In this document: positions 1 through 5,100 of the stretch, one piece after another
Position numbering within the stretch: position 1 is the first letter of the stretch
How the letters are laid out: every line of letters begins with the position of its first letter
DNA from: Candidatus Omnitrophota bacterium
GTDB lineage: Bacteria > Omnitrophota > Gorgyraeia > 2-01-FULL-45-10
Assembly: GCA_028716065.1 (NCBI GenBank)
Contig: JAQUQN010000087.1
Location: forward strand, 1 to 5,100
Length of the DNA: 5,100 nt
Direction: 5' to 3'
Notes under the pieces: model-generated
Databases searched by the model: none
Told to the model about the DNA's origin: nothing
Seen by the model: the letters and a program-made list of their open reading frames with translations, nothing else
Program-made: the position numbers and the translations under genes

Positions 1-1599
1 GCTTGAAGCCTTCCTCATGATAAAATTACGCACTGCGTCGTCGATAAGAAGGGCTTCGAGTATGGCCACCCTGCCGTAATACCCCGTGTCATTGCATCTT
101 GAACATCCTTTACCCTTATAAAACTTCTTGCCCCCGCCTCCGGAAAACTGCCGCGCGTCGATACCCATCCGGGCCAGGACATCGGAGGAGACGGTTACTT
201 CTTCTTTGCAATTATCGCATATCTTCCTCATGAGCCTCTGCGCCGAGGAGAGCACAAGGCTCGACGCCACGAGAAATGGCTCCACCCCCATATCTATGAG
301 ACGCGTAATCGCTCCGGCCGAATCGTTGGTATGCAGGGTGCTCAAGAGCAATTGGCCGGTAAGCGAGGCCTTGATGGCTATGTCGGCAGTCTCGAAATCC
401 CTTATCTCTCCCACCATTATTATATCCGGACTCTGTCTAAGAACGCTTCTCAAACCCGTGGCAAAAGTGAGACCGATCTCGGGCCTTGCGGGTATCTGCG
501 TAATCCCTTCCGTCTCATATTCCACGGGATCCTCGAGCGTAATGATGTTGCGATCGGGCGTATTCAACTGGTTGATTATCGCGTAAAGCGTCGTCGACTT
601 CCCGCTTCCCGTAGGACCGGTGACAAGTATCATGCCGTACGGCCTCTTAAGGGCGTTTTTAAAAGTATTCATGGGACTTTCCAGAAACCCGAGTTTATCA
701 AGGCCGGTGCTGATGGTGGCCCTGTCCAATATCCTCAAGACCACCTTACCTCCGAAGTTTACCGGAAGCACCGATACCCTGAAATCTATCTCCCGCTCGC
801 CAAAACTGATCTTGAAGCGGCCGTCCTGCGGCATCCTCGTTTCCGTAATATCGAGCCTCGACATTATCTTCAGCCTGGCGAGAACGGCGTTCTGGTTCTT
901 CTTGGGCAGATTGAGAATGTCGTGCAGATTCCCGTCTATCCTGTATCTTACCCTCAAAAATTTCTCACATGGTTCGATGTGTATGTCGCTTGCCCTTCTC
1001 TTTATAGCCTCATTCAGAATAAGGCTCACCACCTTGACTATAGGGGCCTTCTGGCTCTCTTCCGTTATCTCGCTTACGTCTATCTTCTCTTCCTCGATAA
1101 CTTCTAGATCGTCTCCTGCTTTTACCTCATCGAGTATCTTCGTTATCTCCTGGGCCTGGGTAACGCTGGAGTAGTTAACGTTTATCACGTCTTTTATGTC
1201 GCTTTCCGGAGCTATCGCTACGTCGATCTTAAGATGAGTCGCCGTTTTTATATCGTCTATGGCAAGGACATTCAGCGGGTCGGCCATTACAACGGTCAGG
1301 ACATTGCCTATTTTGGAGAGCGGCATAAGGGTGTACTGTCTGGCAGTCCTCTCGGGTATCAGTTTAAGCAATTCCTTATTTATCTTGTATTTCAAGAGAT
1401 TTATGGGTGGGACGCTGAATTGTTCGCTCATGGCCACCATGAGAGACTTCTGGCTTATGAAGCCCTGGTCGACGAGTATCTTCCCCAGGCTTCCGCCTGA
1501 TTTCTTCTGGATCGCCAGCGCCTTATCAAGGTCTCTCTTCTTCACGAGGCTGCCCTTGACGAGAATGTCTATTAATTTGTCTTTTATCGATTCTATCAT
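1..1599 (-). CDS. pilB: PilB/GspE-family pilus assembly (secretion) ATPase, second paralog, 3' end cut by window edge
   Basis: Cytoplasmic hexameric ATPase of the type II/IV secretion superfamily, expected to power pilin polymerisation (PilB) or pseudopilus assembly (GspE); sequence alone does not separate these roles. I translated 533 residues with no stop; alignment to the neighbouring paralog suggests about 40-50 more lie beyond the window. An MshEN domain covers about residues 5-145, followed by an acidic linker (150-182) and the N2 domain with ASDIHIEP (203-210) and RVRYRIDG (216-223). The motor core has Walker A GPTGSGKST (328-336, K334), Asp box TLEDPVEY (354-361), Walker B ending in E398, and a His box with H423. 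The usual first histidine of the His box is Gln416. A zinc site is formed by C461/C464 and C499/C502. The ATG (1597-1599) overlaps the TGA of the upstream gene as ATGA. No Shine-Dalgarno is visible, so translation is probably coupled. Family assignment is sure; pilB versus gspE is not. Confidence 0.95.
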   Translation of the reverse strand, partial: MIESIKDKLIDILVKGSLVKKRDLDKALAIQKKSGGSLGKILVDQGFISQKSLMVAMSEQFSVPPINLLKYKINKELLKLIPERTARQYTLMPLSKIGNVLTVVMADPLNVLAIDDIKTATHLKIDVAIAPESDIKDVINVNYSSVTQAQEITKILDEVKAGDDLEVIEEEKIDVSEITEESQKAPIVKVVSLILNEAIKRRASDIHIEPCEKFLRVRYRIDGNLHDILNLPKKNQNAVLARLKIMSRLDITETRMPQDGRFKISFGEREIDFRVSVLPVNFGGKVVLRILDRATISTGLDKLGFLESPMNTFKNALKRPYGMILVTGPTGSGKSTTLYAIINQLNTPDRNIITLEDPVEYETEGITQIPARPEIGLTFATGLRSVLRQSPDIIMVGEIRDFETADIAIKASLTGQLLLSTLHTNDSAGAITRLIDMGVEPFLVASSLVLSSAQRLMRKICDNCKEEVTVSSDVLARMGIDARQFSGGGGKKFYKGKGCSRCNDTGYYGRVAILEALLIDDAVRNFIMRKASS

Positions 1600-3338
1600 G
1601 TTTTAACCGTGTCCAGGTCCTGGTCTCCCACCGTAACGCGGACGACCTCGTCCAGCGTAGTTATCCCGTCCATGGCAAGAGCTATGCCGTTCTCCCGCAG
1701 GGTTTTCATCCCTTCAAGCCGGGCCTGATCGCGTATCTTGTATTCCTGGGCGCTTTCCATTATAAGTGTCTTTATCTTCTGGGTAAGGGTAAGGACCTCT
1801 ATCAGCGCGACTCTGCCCTTGTAGCCCGTCTTTCGACAGGCATCGCATCCGCGCCCCCTGTAGAGGGTAACTTCTTTCCCTGTAGTCTTTATACCGTAAT
1901 TCTTCGCTACATCGGCTGCCAGCTTCCAGGTCTCTTTGCAGTTAGGGCATATCTTCCTTACAAGCCTCTGCGCGGCTACGAGTATCAGGGACGAAGTGAT
2001 GAGAAACGGCTCCACTCCCATATTGACCATCCTTGTTATGGATCCGGCCGCGGTCGTCGTATGCAGAGTGCTTAACACCAGATGCCCGGTCAGCGCGGCC
2101 TTGATGGCTATGTCCACCGTTTCAAGATCTCTTATCTCGCCTATCATTATGATGTCGGGGTCCTGGCGCAATATCGACCTCAACGCCGACGCGAACGTAA
2201 GCCCTATGCTGGGCCTGGAAGTGACCTGGTTAATGCCGTCTATAAGATATTCCACAGGGTCTTCTACGGTTATCACGTTCTCCTCGGGTGAATTTATGTA
2301 TTCCAGTATGGAATATAAAGTCGTCGTCTTGCCGCAGCCGGTCGGCCCGCAGACCAGTATCATGCCGTGCGGCTTTACCGCCGCCTGCTTCAGTTCTTCC
2401 AGGGAATTTTTATCAAAACCCAGCTTTTCCAGATCAAGAGTCGCCTGTGATTTATCGAGTATTCTCAATGCGGCCTTTTCACCTTTACTCGACGGGAGAA
2501 CGGATATCCTGAAGTCTACTTCCCGGCCATGGAGACGAATCTTGAACCTTCCATCCTGCGGGAGGCGCCTTTCGGCGATATCGAGATTTGCCATGACTTT
2601 CAGGCGCGAGATTATCCCCGCGTGCAGAATCTTGGGCGGACGTTTCGCCTCCTGAAGCATTCCGTCCACTCTATACCTTACGCGAACTTCGCGCTCCAGC
2701 GGCTCTATCAAGATGTCGCTTGCTCTGAAATTGACCGCCTCCGCCAGTATCAGATTCGTTATCTTTACCACCGGGGCTTCGAGCGTCATCCTGAAGAGAT
2801 CCTGCCCGGCCTGCGATTCCGGCATCTGCGCGTCCTCAACCATGCTGATGTCGCCCGAGACCTTCATGTCATCGACTATTCTTTCGATGGCCGTGTAAGC
2901 GCTCTCCTCGTAATACTGGCTGATCGCCTCTTTGATATCTTTGTCGGTAGTAATGATAGGGCTGATATTAAACCCCGTAATGACCTTTACATCGTCTATG
3001 GCAAAGATGTTAAGAGGGTCCACCATCGCCACGACGAGGGTATTGCCCATCTTCGAAACGGGCATTATCTGATAACGCTTGGCCACCTTCTTGGATATCA
3101 ATTTTATGACATTGGTGTCTATCTTGTACCGCGACAGGTTTATGGGCGGGATGCCGAGCTCACTGCTTAAGGCTACCATGAGATCTTTCTTCGATATGAG
3201 CCCCATCTCGACGAGGATGTCGCTTAAAGACCCTCCTTTTTGCCGCTGGATAGAAACGGCCTTCTGGAGGTCTCCTTCTTTGATAAGATTATTCTCCACA
3301 AAAATCTTCAGGATTTTTTCTTTAAGAGAGAGGATCAT
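1596..3338 (-). CDS. pilB: PilB/GspE-family pilus assembly (secretion) ATPase, first paralog, complete
   Basis: Complete 580-residue assembly ATPase, close to the usual PilB length; expected to form a cytoplasmic hexamer at the inner-membrane platform and drive pilus extension. An MshEN domain covers about residues 5-145, then a linker, the N2 domain (about 185-300) with RVRYRVDG (218-225), and the RecA-like core. Walker A is GPTGCGKTT (331-339, K337) with Cys335 where Ser is usual. The Asp box is TVEDPVEY (357-364), Walker B DIIMIGE ends in E401, and the His box has both histidines, H419 and H426. C464/C467 and C498/C501 form the zinc site. In the N2 motif the usual SDIHIEP reads SDILIEP (207-213). 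The ATG lies only 2 bases after the preceding TAA and has no clear Shine-Dalgarno, which suggests coupling. It overlaps the next gene by 4 bases. PilB is favoured over GspE because pilT is in the same run of genes, but GspE is not excluded. Confidence 0.96.
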   Translation of the reverse strand: MILSLKEKILKIFVENNLIKEGDLQKAVSIQRQKGGSLSDILVEMGLISKKDLMVALSSELGIPPINLSRYKIDTNVIKLISKKVAKRYQIMPVSKMGNTLVVAMVDPLNIFAIDDVKVITGFNISPIITTDKDIKEAISQYYEESAYTAIERIVDDMKVSGDISMVEDAQMPESQAGQDLFRMTLEAPVVKITNLILAEAVNFRASDILIEPLEREVRVRYRVDGMLQEAKRPPKILHAGIISRLKVMANLDIAERRLPQDGRFKIRLHGREVDFRISVLPSSKGEKAALRILDKSQATLDLEKLGFDKNSLEELKQAAVKPHGMILVCGPTGCGKTTTLYSILEYINSPEENVITVEDPVEYLIDGINQVTSRPSIGLTFASALRSILRQDPDIIMIGEIRDLETVDIAIKAALTGHLVLSTLHTTTAAGSITRMVNMGVEPFLITSSLILVAAQRLVRKICPNCKETWKLAADVAKNYGIKTTGKEVTLYRGRGCDACRKTGYKGRVALIEVLTLTQKIKTLIMESAQEYKIRDQARLEGMKTLRENGIALAMDGITTLDEVVRVTVGDQDLDTVKT

Positions 3339-3340
3339 CT

Positions 3341-3790
3341 TTAGCTTTTACCGTAATATTTTTTTATGGCGTTATTTATATCGGTCATGGTACTTATGAA
3401 CACCTGGACCTTACAACCGGTAAGTAATTCTATATCCTCGATGGCCTGCACATTCAGGGGATTCGACATAGAGATGGTCAGAAGAGACCCTATGCGGTCT
3501 ATCGCTATTAGATTATACTGCCTTGCCACGTTTTCAGGTATTGCCTTGATTATATCGGGGCCGATTTCATAGCTTTCCAGGGGCAGATAAGGAAAACCGT
3601 ACTGCACGGTAAGCGCCTGGGCAATCTCTTCTTCCTTGATATACCCGAGCATGACCAGAATCTGCCCTATCAGGCCGCCCTTCTCTTTTTGAATGCTGAC
3701 GGCCTTCTCAAGCTGTGTTTCGCTTATGAGCCCCTTTTCCAGAAGGAGCTCCCCCAACTGTTTTGCCACTATGCGTCTTGAAGATGCCAT
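3341..3790 (-). CDS. Stand-alone MshEN (GspE/PilB N-terminal) domain protein, putative c-di-GMP-binding regulator
   Basis: A 149-residue soluble protein with no signal peptide, membrane segment or Walker motif. It aligns without gaps over about 100 residues with the N-terminal domains of the two ATPases that follow; shared landmarks are an NPLN/DPLN motif (110-113), an A-I-E/D-D motif (116-119) and an end at a YY pair (145-146). Two 24-residue units start at about residues 11 and 40, exactly 29 apart (24 plus a 5-residue spacer), the layout I recall for the c-di-GMP-binding MshEN domain of Vibrio MshE. Both keep the L/I-G pair (L12-G13, I41-G42) and the downstream G-L/Y-I (20-22, 49-51). The protein stops at the point where the paralogs enter their ATPase linker, so it looks like a clean single-domain protein. 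It starts 17 bases after pilT with only a weak ribosome site and ends 2 bases before the next gene. The domain call is strong; ligand binding is inferred. Confidence 0.9.
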   Translation of the reverse strand: MASSRRIVAKQLGELLLEKGLISETQLEKAVSIQKEKGGLIGQILVMLGYIKEEEIAQALTVQYGFPYLPLESYEIGPDIIKAIPENVARQYNLIAIDRIGSLLTISMSNPLNVQAIEDIELLTGCKVQVFISTMTDINNAIKKYYGKS

Positions 3791-3807
3791 TTAGCGGTAT
3801 CCGACCC

Positions 3808-4872
3808 CTATCGTTTAAATAGCCGTGCCAAATCTTCCGCGTCCGTAGTTCTGGCAAACGCCTCTTCGTAAGTTATGAGCTTGTGCTGATATATATCGTA
3901 AAGCGCCTGGTTCATGGTGCGCATACCCTCTTTCTGGCATGTCTGCAGTACAGAATATATCTGATGGGCCTTCGACTCCCTGATCATGCTCCTTATTGCC
4001 GGATTCGCGAGCATTACCTCTACGGCAAGGGCGCGGCCGCTGCCGCCCGTTCTTGGTATCAACTGCTGCGAAAGAACGGCTACAAGCACAAAAGAAAGTT
4101 GCGTCCTTATCTGCTGCTGTTGATGCGACGGAAAGACATCTATGACCCTGTTTATCGTCTGGACGGAGTCGGAAGTATGCAGTGTCGCAAATACGAGGTG
4201 CCCCGTCTCCGCGATTATAAGAGCCGCCTCGATAGTCTCCAGGTCCCTCATCTCGCCTATCAATATGACGTCGGGATCCTGCCGCAGGACGTGCTTCAAG
4301 GCGGAAGAGAAGGTGTGTGTGTCGGAAAATACCTCTCTCTGGTCAATGAGGGCCTTCTTATTGGTGTGCACAAATTCTATCGGGTCTTCTATAGTAACTA
4401 TGTGGCAGGGTCTGTCGCGGTTTATCCAGTCGATCATCGATGCCAGAGAGGTCGTCTTGCCGCTTCCCGTGGCGCCCGTCACCAGAACTAGGCCCTTGGG
4501 CTTCTTGCATAGATTCGTAACTATATTTACCGGTAATCCGCACTCTTCGAAAGACCATATCTGGTACGGTATCAACCTTATCGAAGCGCCCACGCTGCCG
4601 CGCTGACGGAATACATTGACCCTGAAACGGCTCAAGCCTTTTACTTCGAAGGAAAGATCCAGTTCGAGATCCCGCTCGAATTTGTCTATCTGATTTTTCG
4701 TCAGCATGCTGTAGATGAGCGACTTCGCGTCCTCGGCGCTCAACACGTGGTCATCGACACTGACGAGTTTTTCATCGATCCTTATTTGGGCAGGCCAGTT
4801 GGCCGTTATATGCAGGTCCGACGCTTTTTTCTCGTTTATCAATCTAAGCAAAGCACTTATATCTTTAGCCAT
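3808..4872 (-). CDS. pilT: Type IV pilus retraction ATPase PilT
   Basis: Complete 354-residue PilT, the usual length, expected to be a cytoplasmic hexamer that depolymerises the pilus and drives twitching motility. The N-terminal PAS-like half begins with the typical KKASDLHI (15-22). The motor core has Walker A GATGSGKTT (133-141, K139), Asp box TIEDPIEF (160-167), Walker B DVILIGE (201-207, catalytic E207) and His box TGHLVFATLHTSD (223-235, H225 and H232). AIRSMIRE (292-299) matches the AIRNLIRE motif that distinguishes PilT and is needed for retraction in studied species. A typical C-terminal GM-x-TMNQAL segment follows (316-324). It lacks the MshEN domain and the zinc-binding cysteines of the assembly ATPases. 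The ATG is fixed by a strong GAGGAG 5 bases upstream. It is the first gene of the tight four-gene run, preceded by 155 bases of non-coding DNA. PilU is a less likely alternative, because the AIRNLIRE-type motif and length favour PilT. Confidence 0.97.
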   Translation of the reverse strand: MAKDISALLRLINEKKASDLHITANWPAQIRIDEKLVSVDDHVLSAEDAKSLIYSMLTKNQIDKFERDLELDLSFEVKGLSRFRVNVFRQRGSVGASIRLIPYQIWSFEECGLPVNIVTNLCKKPKGLVLVTGATGSGKTTSLASMIDWINRDRPCHIVTIEDPIEFVHTNKKALIDQREVFSDTHTFSSALKHVLRQDPDVILIGEMRDLETIEAALIIAETGHLVFATLHTSDSVQTINRVIDVFPSHQQQQIRTQLSFVLVAVLSQQLIPRTGGSGRALAVEVMLANPAIRSMIRESKAHQIYSVLQTCQKEGMRTMNQALYDIYQHKLITYEEAFARTTDAEDLARLFKR

Positions 4873-4877
4873 CTTAT

Positions 4878-4883
4878 CTCCTC
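4878..4883 (-). promoter_or_regulatory. Shine-Dalgarno of pilT
   Basis: On the minus strand GAGGAG lies 5 bases before the pilT ATG (4870-4872) and matches the anti-Shine-Dalgarno core. It is the only strong ribosome-binding site in the cluster. The three downstream genes have weak or no such site, in line with pilT being the entry point for ribosomes. Confidence 0.85.
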
Positions 4884-4903
4884 ATATAATGTTCTTTTTT
4901 GAC

Positions 4904-4984
4904 CACAGATTATCACAGATCGCGCTGTATTAGCTATGTTTTCACAGATGATCGCAGATTAACTCATATCTGTGATCATCTGCG
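4904..4984. repeat. ACAGAT-type 17-base repeats, two direct copies and one inverted, forming a 15-bp palindrome
   Basis: Three copies of the 17-mer cRcagatKatcRcagat lie between pilT and the upstream gene: 4904-4920 and 4943-4959 on the plus strand, and 4968-4984 inverted. Any two differ at two or three positions. Copies two and three pair as a hairpin: arms 4945-4959 and 4968-4982, 15 bp with a single G-T wobble (an A-C mismatch in minus-strand RNA), and an 8-base loop (4960-4967). No T-tract follows the stem on either strand, so it does not look like an intrinsic terminator. From memory, ACAGAT-rich palindromes of this kind are dispersed in intergenic regions of many bacterial genomes. It is therefore most likely a REP/MITE-like element; a role as a pilT operator or leader structure is possible but unsupported. 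Confidence 0.75.
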
Positions 4985-5027
4985 TAACCTAATCTTCTTA
5001 CAATATGTCTTATCATAACTTCTTTCG

Positions 5028-5100
5028 TTATGCGACGACACGATTCTTGCCGAGCGACTTCGCCGTCCGGAGCGATTCCATCGCTTTTTTGAATAACTCA
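5028..5100 (-). CDS. C-terminal end of an upstream gene, probably a GGDEF-domain protein (5' part outside window)
   Basis: Only the last 23 codons and the TAA stop (5028-5030) are present; the reading frame enters from 5099 and continues off the window edge. The end AKSLGKNRVVA, preceded by AMESLRT, matches the C-terminal pattern of GGDEF domains, where an A-D-x-A-L-Y-x-A-K helix leads into G-[RK]-N-R-V. The match is AK-x-x-GKNRVV plus an A-x-x-x-L in the right register; the usual Asp and Tyr of that helix are replaced by Met and Arg, so the domain may be divergent or degenerate. If correct, the gene encodes a c-di-GMP synthase or a GGDEF-derived receptor, fitting the MshEN proteins downstream. 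The active-site loop is not in the window, so activity cannot be judged. It lies 155 bases upstream of pilT on the same strand. Confidence 0.6.
   Translation of the reverse strand, partial: ELFKKAMESLRTAKSLGKNRVVA

Noticed and set aside
331..1107. Long plus-strand ORF of 258 codons.
   Set aside because: The minus strand here translates without interruption into the N2 and RecA-like core of a PilB/GspE ATPase with all motifs. The plus-strand product has no recognisable domain and is a shadow ORF.
128..2655. Plus-strand ORFs at 128-586 and 1936-2655 whose translations resemble each other, with a related stretch at 4142-4606.
   Set aside because: They lie antisense to the conserved motor domains of the three ATPase genes in the same relative frame. 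Their similarity is a mirror of the conserved minus-strand coding, not evidence for genes.
3341..3790. The MshEN-only gene as a truncated pilB pseudogene.
   Set aside because: It is intact, ends exactly at the domain boundary, is tightly packed 2 bases before the next start, and no ATPase remnant follows. Its nucleotide-binding signature is better kept than in the neighbours.
4885..4890. TATAAT at 4885-4890 on the plus strand as a promoter -10 box.
   Set aside because: It points away from pilT towards the opposite strand of the upstream gene, has no matching -35 element, and there is no plus-strand gene to serve. No convincing minus-strand promoter for pilT was found either.
4945..4982. Intrinsic terminator at the palindrome.
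   Set aside because: The stem is long, but neither side is followed by a run of T in the transcribed direction.
4904..4984. CRP/FNR-type operator, because TGTGAT occurs several times.
   Set aside because: The half-sites are not arranged as TGTGA-N6-TCACA, and the repeat unit is a longer ACAGAT pattern that explains them.
5014..5032. Small hairpin with CATAAC/GTTATG arms (6 bp, 7-base loop) overlapping the upstream gene's stop codon.
   Set aside because: It is short and AT-rich with no T-tract, so it is easily expected by chance.

Overview
The window is a compact cluster on the minus strand encoding the cytoplasmic motor ATPases of a type IV pilus (or closely related type II secretion-like) machine. 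The order of transcription runs from high to low coordinates. All genes read on one strand, and the longer plus-strand ORFs are antisense shadows.

Layout, in transcription order. (1) 5100-5028: the last 23 codons of an upstream gene; its tail looks like the C-terminal helix and strand of a GGDEF (diguanylate cyclase) domain. (2) 5027-4873: a 155-base intergenic gap holding three copies of a 17-base ACAGAT-type repeat. Two of these face each other and form a 15-bp palindrome. A strong Shine-Dalgarno for the next gene lies at the end of the gap. (3) 4872-3808: pilT, the retraction ATPase, complete, with all signature motifs. (4) 3790-3341: a 149-residue protein that is a free-standing MshEN (GspE/PilB N-terminal) domain without an ATPase. 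(5) 3338-1596: a complete 580-residue PilB/GspE assembly ATPase. (6) 1599-1: a second, paralogous PilB/GspE ATPase, cut by the window edge after 533 residues; about 40-50 residues are missing by comparison with its neighbour.

Genes 3 to 6 are packed with gaps of 17 and 2 bases and then an ATGA stop/start overlap, so they are very probably one operon with translational coupling. The inferred picture is two assembly ATPases working against one PilT, with an MshEN-only protein as a possible cyclic-di-GMP sensor. The putative GGDEF tail upstream fits a c-di-GMP theme, but only its last residues are visible. The best candidate for something under-described is the stand-alone MshEN protein: it keeps both halves of the nucleotide-binding signature better than the ATPases beside it do.

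Organism: a bacterium with type IV pili. Codon use is mixed, with AT-ending and GC-ending codons both common and ATA (Ile) and AGG (Arg) used freely. From memory, tandem GspE/PilB genes with a separate MshEN protein and PilT recall uncultured lineages such as Omnitrophota, or deltaproteobacteria-like groups. This is a weak guess; the window contains no taxonomic marker. No RNA gene, CRISPR array, insertion sequence or convincing promoter or terminator was seen.
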